A stretch of DNA of 64,000 nt. Origin: a virus. Below are positions 1 through 6,655 of this stretch, piece by piece. The notes under the pieces are model-generated. The model ran no database searches. It was not told where the DNA came from and saw nothing but the letters and a program-made list of their open reading frames with translations. Position numbers and translations under genes: made by a program. Every line of letters starts with the position of its first letter. Position 1 is the stretch's first letter. The stretch lies in IMG/VR virus record IMGVR_UViG_3300046820_002568, positions 1-64,000 of that record; one strand, 5' to 3'.

Positions 1-221
1 CCTCTTACTTCTTTGTATTTTAGAACCCTTACAATATAATCTTTCATCCTCATTTTATTCACGGTGTCAAGCTGGTTCAAATCCGCATCTTGACCAAACT
101 CAAATGAAATACCGTGAGTTCTAAGTATCCTTTGAATAACTTCAGAGGCTTCTTGTTTCACAATCGGAATTGGATTGTAAAGATAGAATTTTGTTACGTC
201 TTCTTTAATTACTTTTCTCAT
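1..221 (-). CDS. Hypothetical protein, 3' end beyond the window
   Basis: An open frame starts with ATG at 219-221 and runs without a stop through the left edge, giving at least 73 residues (starts MRKVIKEDVTKFYLYN). The start codon overlaps the TGA stop of the gene at 218-529 in an ATGA junction, which implies translational coupling and supports the start. The visible part is charged and predicted mostly helical, with no motif that I recognise. Function unknown. Confidence 0.7.
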   Translation of the reverse strand, partial: MRKVIKEDVTKFYLYNPIPIVKQEASEVIQRILRTHGISFEFGQDADLNQLDTVNKMRMKDYIVRVLKYKEVR

Positions 222-529
222 TTACCAATAACAATCTCATTATAATTAAGGGTTTCCATTCCCTTCATATCGTCGGTTATTTCATCATACATATATGCCT
301 TAACCACGCTAGTCAATGATTGTTCGGCTTGAGCAATCTTTGATTCCATCCAGTCATCAAGTTCCTCATTATCTTCCATAATTTCCCACATTTTTTGAGC
401 CAAAGTTGCAATGATGAAAAGTTGTTGCTTTGTCATATAATTTCCATCCTTACCTTCTTTAGTTTCAGTCTTCATTAATTCTTCTTGAATTTTTTGAATC
501 TGTGATTCCGTGAAAATATATTTTGCCAT
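218..529 (-). CDS. Small acidic helical phage protein, function unknown
   Basis: 103 residues beginning MAKYIFTESQ. An in-frame ATG lies 57 bases further upstream, but it sits in the terminator hairpin at 564-589 and would put the TATTTATA element (542-549) inside the coding sequence. The start at 529, preceded by an AAGAAAAG purine tract, is therefore preferred. The protein is acidic and probably all-helical, with a central stretch MWEIMEDNEELDDW. Small acidic helical proteins of this kind are common in T4-like phages, but I cannot assign a role. It is the first gene of a coupled pair with the gene at 1-221. Confidence 0.75.
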   Translation of the reverse strand: MAKYIFTESQIQKIQEELMKTETKEGKDGNYMTKQQLFIIATLAQKMWEIMEDNEELDDWMESKIAQAEQSLTSVVKAYMYDEITDDMKGMETLNYNEIVIGK

Positions 530-541
530 TTTTCTTTTCTT

Positions 542-549
542 TATAAATA
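542..549 (-). promoter_or_regulatory. TATTTATA element, candidate phage promoter
   Basis: In the gene's sense this reads TATTTATA, 12 bases before the start codon at 529 and 15 bases downstream of the terminator at 564-589. The same terminator-element-gene order recurs elsewhere in the window. Confidence 0.5.
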
Positions 550-563
550 GATTGATAATGCAA

Positions 564-589
564 AAAATGAGACCCGAAGGTCTCATTTT
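564..589 (-). terminator. Intrinsic terminator with UUCG tetraloop
   Basis: Perfect 11-bp inverted repeat (564-574 with 579-589). Read on the minus strand it is GAGACC-TTCG-GGTCTC extended by A/T pairs, a cUUCGg tetraloop hairpin ending in TTTT. It ends transcription from the gene at 638-895 and isolates the next unit. Confidence 0.8.
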
Positions 590-637
590 GAGCCCAAATT
601 CACCAGAATTTGTCCACCACTTTGTTATACAAAGATT

Positions 638-895
638 TTAATATTTGATTTTAGCCAATACCTGTTCGGTGTGTGTTACCCTTTCAGCATTTGTGAAAAT
701 CAAACACTCTTTCAAAATACTTGCAGGTATCTGAATCAAAGTATCGGTCACATTGAAATGATGAAACCCTTTTTCAGAATCTATAGATACCTGAACCATA
801 CCCAAAAATAGTTTGAGTTGAACAGCATCTGTAAAGTTTTCAGATACAATTTTACCAAAGGTTGGATGTACTATATTGAGTGTTGTAACTTTCAT
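638..895 (-). CDS. Hypothetical protein
   Basis: 85 residues beginning MKVTTLNIVHPTFGKIVSEN. The frame stays open six codons further upstream to another ATG, but those codons contain the -7 box of a good host-type promoter (900-907), so the start at 893-895 is chosen. With that box the transcript would begin almost at the ATG. No family recognised. It forms a one-gene unit closed by the UUCG terminator at 564-589, and its promoter type suggests early expression. Confidence 0.7.
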   Translation of the reverse strand: MKVTTLNIVHPTFGKIVSENFTDAVQLKLFLGMVQVSIDSEKGFHHFNVTDTLIQIPASILKECLIFTNAERVTHTEQVLAKIKY

Positions 896-899
896 AGTA

Positions 900-931
900 C
901 AAATGTAAGTCAAAAAATCTAAACTTACAAA
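900..931 (-). promoter_or_regulatory. Bacteroidetes-type promoter
   Basis: TTTG (928-931), spacer of exactly 20 bases, TACATTTG (900-907), all in minus-strand sense. This matches the known Bacteroidetes primary-sigma consensus TTTG/TTG-N19-21-TAnnTTTG. The start codon (893-895) follows the -7 box by only 4 bases, implying a leaderless or nearly leaderless mRNA. Confidence 0.75.
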
Positions 932-1201
932 TTATTTTTCTACTTTGATAATAAAATCAGTCTTGCTTTTGGTAAAATCTTCTTTTTGTATTTCGTTCCA
1001 AGTTAATTCATTCAAAAAACTTTGGAAATCTTTATCTTTTATTTTTTTAAGGTACTTCAGAAGGTCCTGTTCTGTTGCATCAGGATTAACCTCCAAATAT
1101 TGTTTGATAATAGGAAACTTCTCTAAATCAATCGCTTGAAGTTCTCTAACTCCTTTGTAGTAGTGCGATTCTACTACGCCAATTTTAATTTCCATATCCA
1201 T
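932..1201 (-). CDS. Hypothetical protein
   Basis: 89 residues beginning MDMEIKIGVVESHYYKGV, with a charged C-terminus rich in Lys and Asp. A second in-frame ATG (1193-1195) is an equally plausible start. The first is preceded by AAGAAAAT and a TATTTATA element (1214-1221). No family recognised. The gene lies downstream of the tRNA terminator at 1275-1298 and so starts a new transcription unit; the next promoter (900-931) overlaps its 3' end region. Confidence 0.65.
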   Translation of the reverse strand: MDMEIKIGVVESHYYKGVRELQAIDLEKFPIIKQYLEVNPDATEQDLLKYLKKIKDKDFQSFLNELTWNEIQKEDFTKSKTDFIIKVEK

Positions 1202-1213
1202 ATTTTCTTACTC

Positions 1214-1221
1214 TATAAATA
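1214..1221 (-). promoter_or_regulatory. TATTTATA element, candidate phage promoter
   Basis: TATTTATA in minus-strand sense, 12 bases before the ATG at 1201, and downstream of the terminator that closes the tRNA/ncRNA unit. Confidence 0.5.
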
Positions 1222-1274
1222 TTTTAAAAATAAGATAATTGCGAACATAAAATATTAAAGTGTCGTTAATAAAT

Positions 1275-1298
1275 AAAAAAAGGTGGGTTACCCCACCT
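1275..1298 (-). terminator. Intrinsic terminator of the ncRNA-tRNA unit
   Basis: Minus-strand hairpin AGGTGGG-GTAA-CCCACCT (arms 1281-1287 and 1292-1298) with a GNRA loop, followed by six T (1275-1280). It stands 8 bases after the tRNA 3' end and closes the transcript that begins near 2283. Confidence 0.85.
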
Positions 1299-1306
1299 GT
1301 CATTTG

Positions 1307-1379
1307 TTGCGGAAACTGGAATCGAACCAGATGTCTTCAGCTTATGAGACTGACGAGGAAACCATTTCTCCCTTCCACA
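1307..1379 (-). tRNA. tRNA-Met (anticodon CAT)
   Basis: 73 nt without encoded CCA. The 7-bp acceptor stem TGTGGAA/TTCCGCA has one T-G pair. The anticodon arm is TCAGT/GCTGA with loop CTCATAA, placing CAT at 34-36. The T loop is TTCGATT, and G at 17-18 sits in the D loop. Oddities: position 8 is G instead of the nearly universal T, the D stem has an A13-C22 mismatch and the T stem a T49-T65 mismatch. There is no initiator-type run of three G-C pairs above the anticodon loop, so it would be elongator Met or, if lysidine-modified, Ile. It is the 3' part of a longer transcript and needs processing, or it may be a degenerate tRNA-like domain of that RNA. Confidence 0.8.
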
Positions 1380-2283
1380 ATATTAAATTAAACGAAGCCT
1401 GAGATTACAGCTTTGATTGAGTACCTTTAGAGTTATTATTTTTTCTACTCTTATCCACAAGATTTTGTCTTGTATTACTCATTGCCAATTGGTAAGGCCA
1501 ATCAATCCTTGACGATACAACTACTCTCTTACTACTCAGCTCTCTTCGAGAATGCCTTCCCAATTAATCCTTGCGAGATTAGAGGTTTTTCGTAAAAATA
1601 TAGTTCAACTTGGGGTCTCACTATGCTCAGAACATCTCTAAGCTATGTGGGCAACTTCCGTTGTACCGTGATGGACACTTTTCCTTTAATTATTGTTCAT
1701 AATTTTAGATTGTGTCGTGGATGTGTCAGAGTAGTGGTCCACCGTAAGCTCCGTCTCCTTTTGGGCGACGAAATACTAAACTACTCCGTGAGATATCCCT
1801 ATCTCCATACTTTCAGTTTACTTCATAAAGAGACCTTGGTAGGTCATCTTTAGGGGTAGTAGCGACACCACTCGTTCTCTACCTTACCTTTCGGTTTTAA
1901 GTCCCCTTCGGTATTGGAATCCGCAATTGTGTAGTTGGAGCTACATTTCTTACTTGATTCCTATGGGTTATTCTTATTGTTCTTCCGAACTCAACTTGAC
2001 AATCCACTTTGCCAAGTCACCTGACCACTTTCCCTACAGTGTTACCCTCGGTACTAAAGGTCTTGTGATATCCCACTTGTGTACTCGAGTTCAAATTCCC
2101 TTTCGGGTTTTCAAACCGCAACCTCCTCAACACGGGGGAGGTCACTTTATCCTACTTTCGTAGTTTATTTAAGGACCATACACGGCCCATTATCGTTTAT
2201 CAGTTATCATCACCCGAGGGTTACTTTCACTGAATGGATAATCTTACTTTTCAAAGAACTTTTCGGTCATTTCCGAATTGTTT
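1380..2283 (-). ncRNA. Large structured non-coding RNA upstream of a tRNA (GOLLD/ROOL-like arrangement)
   Basis: About 0.9 kb without credible coding sequence, visibly richer in G+C than its surroundings. Minus-strand helices (plus-strand coordinates): 2262-2266/2273-2277; 2044-2051/2214-2221 (long range, 8 bp); 2121-2126/2137-2142; 1994-2001/2010-2017 (8 bp, one G-U); 1930-1934/1941-1945; 1832-1836/1841-1845; 1790-1795/1800-1805; 1752-1758/1764-1770 (one mismatch); 1729-1735/1780-1786; 1652-1655/1660-1663; 1457-1462/1468-1473. Several hairpin loops are GNRA only on the minus strand (GGGA at 1796-1799, GGAA at 1656-1659, GAAA at 1889-1892 and 2101-2104), which fixes the RNA strand. Three tandem promoters lie upstream; a tRNA and a terminator lie downstream. 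Large phage RNAs next to tRNAs (GOLLD, ROOL) are known; membership in either family is not shown here. Confidence 0.75.
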
Positions 2284-2285
2284 TA

Positions 2286-2317
2286 CAAATTTAAGTCAAA
2301 ATTTTCAATCTGTCAAA
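2286..2317 (-). promoter_or_regulatory. Bacteroidetes-type promoter, proximal of three
   Basis: TTTG (2314-2317), 20-base spacer, TAAATTTG (2286-2293) in minus-strand sense. The inferred start is near 2282, just before the first hairpin (2262-2277) of the structured RNA. Its sequence context (TTTTACAAAT on the plus strand) recurs about 99 bases upstream. Confidence 0.75.
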
Positions 2318-2384
2318 TTTTTCTTAAACTTTTTTTTGAGATTCGAGACTTGTATCTTAATCGTTCTCCGTCTCAAATCTTTTA

Positions 2385-2416
2385 CAAATATACGGCTAAT
2401 TTTTCAATCTGCCAAA
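2385..2416 (-). promoter_or_regulatory. Bacteroidetes-type promoter, middle of three
   Basis: TTTG (2413-2416), 20-base spacer, TATATTTG (2385-2392). The flanking string CAAATCTTTTACAAATATAC is shared with the distal copy near 2476-2495, so the promoters look like a tandem duplication. Confidence 0.75.
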
Positions 2417-2486
2417 TTTATTTGTATTTTTTTTTAGATTTAACTTTCCGAGTATCTTTCATCACCTATAGGTGTCAAATCTTTTA

Positions 2487-2517
2487 CAAATATACAACTA
2501 TTTTCTTAAAAATCAAA
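2487..2517 (-). promoter_or_regulatory. Bacteroidetes-type promoter, distal of three
   Basis: TTTG (2514-2517), 19-base spacer, TATATTTG (2487-2494). It overlaps the last codons of the Nudix gene. A small palindrome CACCTATAGGTG lies just downstream at 2463-2474. The three copies are spaced 99 and 102 bases apart. Confidence 0.7.
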
Positions 2518-2904
2518 AATTATTTTACAAATAAAATCTTTTAAACTTTTATCCATATTAAGTTTTAACATTTCTTTTTTAGTATAGTATCCACATTCTG
2601 TATGTTCAAATCCATCTTCAGCATGCGATAAATTTGGTTCAATTTCATCATTAACCTCAAACAAATAAATGTTAAGTACATTCTTTAGTTTTCCAGACTT
2701 ATATCTTTTAATCTTACCCAAATACTTTATAGGTTCAACTATTTCTAGGTTTGTCTCCTCATAAAATTCTCTATAAGCCGCATCTTTAGGGTCTTCATTT
2801 TCTTCAACTCCCCCCATTGGTATTGCCCATTTTCCGCTATCCGACCTTTGACAAAGAAGTACTCTGTCTTCAAATTTTACTATAACACCTGAACTTTCTT
2901 TCAT
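2506..2904 (-). CDS. Nudix hydrolase
   Basis: 132 residues, the usual size of a single-domain Nudix protein. The Nudix box starts at G31-G32 and ends in REFYEE (45-50), matching Gx5Ex7REUxEE; the position normally Gly after EE is Asn (EETNLE). Nudix enzymes hydrolyse nucleoside diphosphates linked to another moiety and need Mg bound by the Glu residues; the substrate cannot be told. It probably acts in the cytoplasm in nucleotide-pool cleaning or on capped RNA or cofactors. It is divergent from the DUF192 gene across a 14-bp palindromic promoter element, and its 3' end carries the distal promoter of the ncRNA unit. Confidence 0.9.
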   Translation of the reverse strand: MKESSGVIVKFEDRVLLCQRSDSGKWAIPMGGVEENEDPKDAAYREFYEETNLEIVEPIKYLGKIKRYKSGKLKNVLNIYLFEVNDEIEPNLSHAEDGFEHTECGYYTKKEMLKLNMDKSLKDFICKIIFDF

Positions 2905-2909
2905 AATTG

Positions 2910-2923
2910 ATATTTATAAATAT
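2910..2923. promoter_or_regulatory. Palindromic, probably bidirectional, TATTTATA element
   Basis: ATATTTATAAATAT is a perfect 14-bp palindrome and contains TATTTATA in both directions. On the minus side it stands 6 bases before the Nudix start (2904). On the plus side its last two bases are the AT of the start codon of the DUF192 gene (2922). It is the only shared upstream sequence of this divergent pair. Confidence 0.55.
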
Positions 2924-3278
2924 GTTTGTAACTATAAACGACAATGTTTTTAAAGTCAAAGTCTGTAATTCAGCAAAAGAAAAAGCCGAAGGTATGATGG
3001 GCAAAAAGTTCGAGGGCTTTGAGGGGATGTTGTTTTTTATGGGTGAGGATTATCATTGTTTTTATATGAAGAACTGTATAATCCCGTTAGATATTATTCT
3101 AATTGATAAAGATTTCTCTGTTCAGACAATTTTTGATAATTGTCTTCCTTGCGGAACAGATGATAATTGCACTCAGTACTGTGGTGAGGCAAAATATGTT
3201 TTGGAAATTGAAGGTGGTTCATGCGAGTCTCTTGGAATCTTAGAAGGAGATAAATGCATGTTTACTTTTGAATTTTAA
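2922..3278 (+). CDS. DUF192 family protein
   Basis: 118 residues from MFVTINDNVFKVKV. The frame extends five codons upstream to a TTG inside the promoter palindrome, so the ATG at 2922 is preferred. The central FYMKNCIIPLDIILID (47-62) and the later AKYVLEIEGG are the conserved strands of DUF192, a small beta-rich domain of unknown biochemical role found in bacteria, archaea and some phages. Unusual here are many Cys residues (CLPCGTDDNC...YC), suggesting a metal site or disulfides in an added loop. No signal peptide, unlike many cellular DUF192 proteins. Confidence 0.8.
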   Translation: MFVTINDNVFKVKVCNSAKEKAEGMMGKKFEGFEGMLFFMGEDYHCFYMKNCIIPLDIILIDKDFSVQTIFDNCLPCGTDDNCTQYCGEAKYVLEIEGGSCESLGILEGDKCMFTFEF

Positions 3279-3297
3279 AATTTTTTACGTAACTTTG
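3267..3297 (+). promoter_or_regulatory. Bacteroidetes-type promoter
   Basis: TTTG (3267-3270), 19-base spacer, TAACTTTG (3290-3297). It overlaps the 3' end of the DUF192 gene and lies only 5 bases before the ATG at 3303, so the lytic transglycosylase mRNA would be nearly leaderless. Confidence 0.75.
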
Positions 3298-3302
3298 TAC
3301 TT

Positions 3303-3869
3303 ATGAAAACTAAAATTATATACTCTTTTTTATTTATTTTACTTTGTGTAAGTGTAATTGCTTTCAACGCAAAAACTGAAACCACTTGGAGCAAATATTA
3401 TGAACTTGGTAAGGATGAAGGAGCAATTCCCTCTTACAGGATGTTTTACTTAATTGAGACTTACTCAGATAGTTTTGGTGTTCCAAAGCATATTGCATAT
3501 AATGTAGCATTTAAAGAGACAACATATAGGGGTCCTTTGGATACTACATATAATCCTTATAGAACTTCAAATGCCGGAGCTGTTGGAGCGATGCAAATTA
3601 TGCCAAGATATGCATCTTACTTTGCCGGTTTTAATGTATCAAGAAAACAAGTTATGAATGATTTAGAGCTCAATGTTTGGTTATCAATGAAGATTCTTGC
3701 AAAACATTATAAAACCTATAACAACTGGGCTTTGGCTTGTGGGGCATACAATACAGGTAAACCAGTTTTGAATGGTTACGCAAAGTATTGCGGAAGTACC
3801 AAAGATTTTACTAATCAGTGGGTTGGTCCGGATTCTTTGAAGACTCAATTTTCTCTTGCAAAACTCTGA
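3303..3869 (+). CDS. Secreted lytic transglycosylase (SLT type)
   Basis: 188 residues. An N-terminal signal peptide or anchor (residues 1-21, KTK then a hydrophobic run) precedes a lysozyme-like SLT domain: catalytic Glu72 in AFKETTY, GAVGAMQIMP at 92-101 (consensus GxxGxMQIMP) and AYNTG at 148-152. It would cleave the peptidoglycan glycan strand from the periplasmic side, forming anhydro-muramic ends. Its own host-type promoter and its distance from the amidase at 28 kb suggest a role in entry, local wall opening or superinfection effects rather than the main lysis step; that part is inference. Its 3' end overlaps the convergent DHH gene by 59 bases. Confidence 0.88.
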   Translation: MKTKIIYSFLFILLCVSVIAFNAKTETTWSKYYELGKDEGAIPSYRMFYLIETYSDSFGVPKHIAYNVAFKETTYRGPLDTTYNPYRTSNAGAVGAMQIMPRYASYFAGFNVSRKQVMNDLELNVWLSMKILAKHYKTYNNWALACGAYNTGKPVLNGYAKYCGSTKDFTNQWVGPDSLKTQFSLAKL

Positions 3870-5250
3870 CGAATTCTGTCTGTAACATCTTCAAGAATTT
3901 AATATAAGCCGAATCCTCTTTGTTTGGGTCATACTTATATTTCCCTTTTGGTGGTCTGCTTGACCTTCCAAAGTAATTAAGCCCTGAGATATTTGTAATA
4001 CACTTATGTCCTCCACTGTTTGCTTGGATTATATCCCAAGCTGGAATCTGAATACTATCAAGTTTTTCAAAATCCTCCTCAGAAAGTTCTGAAGTTGGTT
4101 TTGCCATGAGAGCCTTTATCTCCATAAGATACTTTGCCCCATCTTTCATATCCAAAAACTTCTCTCCATAAATTGCCGTGAAATCTTTAAATGTAAAACC
4201 CACCGAACCTTCTTTAGCCGCAGTTTCAGAAATATATTTAATCGTAGAAAGTGGAACCTTTCTATCTTTGAGTTGTTTTTCCCACTTACCAAGTACCTCT
4301 TGGGCAATCTCACCAAGATTAACACCCTTTAGTTCTCTTTCTTTTTTGAATGGATTACAAGAAGCCTGAAGTAATCCTAAAGGCCAAGCAATTACTAAAA
4401 AGTCTGCCTCAGGATTGTTCTTAAATGGAGTATATCTATCATAAGAACCTGGTTTTGTCATTACTCCTCCACCATATTGAACAATAATATTACCCTTAAC
4501 TTCAGGGTATTCTTTCATCTTTTCAACATAAGCTTCTTTGTTCTTTTCAAGAGCTTCAAATCCGGCATATCCTTCATCTTCCATTATCTCCCTTATTTTA
4601 AGGAATAAATTTAAAAGAGAAGGTCTTGACTCCATAACCAGTCTTTCCAAGAAATTTGGTTTGTTTTTGAACGCCAGAAGTAATTTGTTTGTTACAAGTC
4701 CGAGCATCATTCTATTCCTTTTAGCTGAAGAATCTTTATCAAACTTATAAATGTAATTCATCACAATTTCAGGTGTGATTTCATTCTTTGCAAAATCGGC
4801 ACTGTCCACCATTGAAATTGTTGCAACATCTTCTGTTGGAAATAAATCTGACTTTGGTATAATCTGAGAAAGTGTCTCCACATTTGACCTTGACTGTCTA
4901 AATGATTTTGAACCAGTTTCTTCAGCTCCAGCCTGTCTGTCGTGGTGGTCCGTATGAATTATAAACATTGGTTTACCGTGAGCAAAGTCAACAAGGACTG
5001 GCATCACTTCACCATTTGCGTCGGCTTTTTTAACTGCAAATTCCCTGTCACCATATTGTATTACTTCAGTGTCAACAACTTCAATTCCGTTTGACTGAAG
5101 ATAATCTCTCATTGCTATTGCGGTAGTTACTCCGTCAAGCTAAAGGTCCTGGTGAAAGTAGATTTTCGCTTTTTTGTAGCGATTCGCGAGAGATTTAATA
5201 TCTCTCAATCCACTTTCTACCAGGACTATATTGTTTTTTCTGGAAGTCAT
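3811..5250 (-). CDS. DHH-family phosphoesterase interrupted by in-frame TAG (candidate ribosomal bypass)
   Basis: An N-terminal frame starts at ATG 5248-5250, 4 bases after the HNH stop, and reads MTSRKNNIVLVESGL...KIYFHQDL before TAG (5140-5142). The same frame continues LDGVTTAIAMRDYLQ to 3811; the part after TAG alone can be read from an ATG at 5112 as 433 residues. DHH enzymes (RecJ, NrnA, pAp phosphatases) need motif I, H-x-D-x-D-G, and the DHH motif; here HTDHHD is intact but motif I is split as HQDL-stop-LDG. Skipping six bases (CTT TAG CTT read as one CTT) restores HQDLDGVTTA. Starting at 5112 would lose two catalytic Asp. Expected role: Mn-dependent exonuclease or phosphodiesterase. 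Possibilities are bypass, TAG readthrough, a dead gene or an assembly error. Confidence 0.8.
5137..5226 (-). other. Candidate translational bypass element CTT-TAG-CTT with upstream stem-loop
   Basis: Take-off codon CTT (5143-5145), stop TAG (5140-5142), landing codon CTT (5137-5139). Immediately 5' an 8-bp stem, GTCCTGGT/ACCAGGAC (5219-5226 with 5146-5153), is extended by further pairs with a bulge (GAAAGT with ACTTTC). It encloses a perfect 7-bp hairpin (5188-5194 with 5200-5206). The stem ends one base before the take-off codon. T4 gene 60 is the known case of hopping between identical codons across a UAG with stimulatory structure, and is linked to a homing endonuclease; an HNH gene lies 4 bases upstream here. 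Confidence 0.55.
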
Positions 5251-5254
5251 TAAT

Positions 5255-6157
5255 TTATTTTTTAAATAAATACTTAGTTAATTGTATTAATTCATTTATT
5301 TCTATAGAACATTTAGTTTGTTTAGAACAATTTTCATACTCAGATATTATTTCTAAATTTTCTTTAGCCGCCAATATTTCAGGTAATATTTTGTTTTTGA
5401 ATCCTTCGTGAATACTATATTTATGGTCTATATGATAATATCCCCTACCTATTTTTAAATTTTCAGGATTTATAACTTCTTTATATTTTTTATAATTTTT
5501 GGCAGTAATCATTCTCACCTTTTTTTTGAAATTTTCATATTCTATAATTTCTTCCTCGGTTAAGTAAATTTGTATTGACTCATAAAAACATTTTTCACAT
5601 ATAAATTTTTTACCTTTTTTGTTAAAATTTACATATGTTTTATTACTAATGTGACCATTTTCACATTCTACAGTAAATTTACTATTCTTACCATTAATTT
5701 CTGAAATTGATATTAATTTAAATTTTTTTTCTCTTACTACCTTGTTTAAAAATTCTTCATTAATTATATTTTGATTTTTTTTAATTTTAACCTCTTCTCT
5801 TTTGGATGGGTTTAAATCTCCCTTCCATTTTTGGGAATATAATTTTTTTAATCTACTTACTTCATCTTCACCTAAAAAATCATCCCACTTTCTATTATCC
5901 CCATATCTTCCATTTCCTTCACCAGTACACTGACAAGGTCTACATATTTGAATATCTTTAGACATTTTGTCTTTAACTAAATGACAAGCACTAATAGAAT
6001 GTAATTTATCAGGTGTTTTACAGTTCGGATTATCACAAGACCATATAACCTTTAACGCAGAATTTCCCTTCTTTTCTTTCAGTATTTCCAAGTCAACTAA
6101 CTCATAGTAGACAGGCTTTGATTTTAAATAATAGGGCTTCCAAACAGACTTAATCAT
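5255..6157 (-). CDS. Free-standing HNH homing endonuclease
   Basis: 300 residues. N-terminal Cys pairs (CDNPNC, CRPC, later CEKC) suggest zinc-binding DNA-contact modules. Near the C-terminus the HNH core is seen as HIDHKYSIHEGF followed by LAAKENLEIISEYENC, a layout typical of phage HNH endonucleases. Such genes spread by cutting genomes that lack them, usually at a site in a neighbouring gene. It lies directly upstream of the interrupted DHH gene, whose TAG insertion could mark or hide the cleavage site (inference). The TATTTATA element at 6173-6180 precedes it by 15 bases. Confidence 0.85.
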   Translation of the reverse strand: MIKSVWKPYYLKSKPVYYELVDLEILKEKKGNSALKVIWSCDNPNCKTPDKLHSISACHLVKDKMSKDIQICRPCQCTGEGNGRYGDNRKWDDFLGEDEVSRLKKLYSQKWKGDLNPSKREEVKIKKNQNIINEEFLNKVVREKKFKLISISEINGKNSKFTVECENGHISNKTYVNFNKKGKKFICEKCFYESIQIYLTEEEIIEYENFKKKVRMITAKNYKKYKEVINPENLKIGRGYYHIDHKYSIHEGFKNKILPEILAAKENLEIISEYENCSKQTKCSIEINELIQLTKYLFKK

Positions 6158-6172
6158 ACAACTAATATATTA

Positions 6173-6180
6173 TATAAATA
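6173..6180 (-). promoter_or_regulatory. TATTTATA element, candidate phage promoter
   Basis: TATTTATA in the sense of the HNH gene, 15 bases before its ATG, in a 71-base AT-rich gap that shows no other structure. Confidence 0.4.
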
Positions 6181-6228
6181 TATCATTGTAAGTAAAAATC
6201 AATCTAATTCTTTATGAAAATTAAAAAA

Positions 6229-6600
6229 TTATTCTAATGTAAGTAAGTACTTGAGTTTATTAAATCCATGTAACATTTCATCTCTTAAATTTAAGAGGTC
6301 TGAATCTAGTTGTGGGTCAAATACTTCAGTAAGTTCAATCAAGAAAATACAAACTCCATCTATAAAGTTTTGAACGGATATTTCAGAAATGTCCTGTCCT
6401 TGTATTGTGTATCCACCCTGATATGATGGTCTTCCGTGTTTACCCATACATGCTTCAACAAAATCATCAATTAATTCATCTAAATCACCATAAAGATTTC
6501 CGTATGCCTGATGTTTTGCGTAAGATTTTGTTTGCCAGTGTAAAAATTTTAGTTGTATTTGAGATTCAACTAATTTTTTGATTATCTCTGAATTTTCCAT
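6229..6600 (-). CDS. Dps/ferritin-like small protein (DUF5856-like)
   Basis: 123 residues, all-helical. The segment LHWQTKSYAKHQAYGNLYGD followed by LDELIDDFVEACMGKHGRP resembles the first helices of Dps/ferritin-fold proteins (His-Trp-x-T-x-S-Y-x-x-H, then Asp/Glu) and the DUF5856 family known from T4-like phages. The iron ligands cannot be verified by eye and the role in phages is not known. It has its own TATTTATA element (6614-6621) following a terminator, so it is probably expressed as a single gene. Confidence 0.65.
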   Translation of the reverse strand: MENSEIIKKLVESQIQLKFLHWQTKSYAKHQAYGNLYGDLDELIDDFVEACMGKHGRPSYQGGYTIQGQDISEISVQNFIDGVCIFLIELTEVFDPQLDSDLLNLRDEMLHGFNKLKYLLTLE

Positions 6601-6613
6601 TATAGACTTTTTT

Positions 6614-6621
6614 TATAAATA
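6614..6621 (-). promoter_or_regulatory. TATTTATA element, candidate phage promoter
   Basis: 13 bases before the ATG at 6600 and 17 bases downstream of the terminator hairpin at 6639-6655, another terminator-promoter joint. Confidence 0.5.
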
Positions 6622-6638
6622 CTACAATAAATAAAAAA

Positions 6639-6655
6639 GGAGGTCATAGACCTCC
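6639..6655 (-). terminator. Intrinsic terminator overlapping the methyltransferase stop codon
   Basis: Minus-strand GGAGGTC-TAT-GACCTCC (arms 6639-6645 and 6649-6655) followed by TTTTTT. The left arm and loop encode the last two residues and part of the TGA stop of the methyltransferase. Confidence 0.8.

Noticed and set aside
1623-2294. Plus-strand open frames of 71-78 codons within the gene-free region
   Set aside because: They are antisense to three promoters, a tRNA and a terminator, have no start signal and a composition unlike the other proteins here, and coincide with conserved-looking stems.
5140-5142. General TAG reassignment (alternative genetic code) as the explanation of the in-frame TAG
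   Set aside because: TAG ends dnaJ and tnpB at natural C-termini, and no other long frame is interrupted by TAG, so it acts as a normal stop in this window. Local recoding is the better hypothesis.
5255-6157. HNH endonuclease as part of a group I intron in the DHH gene
   Set aside because: The N-terminal part of the DHH protein is found immediately downstream of the HNH stop, so the HNH gene is intergenic and no exon lies upstream of it.
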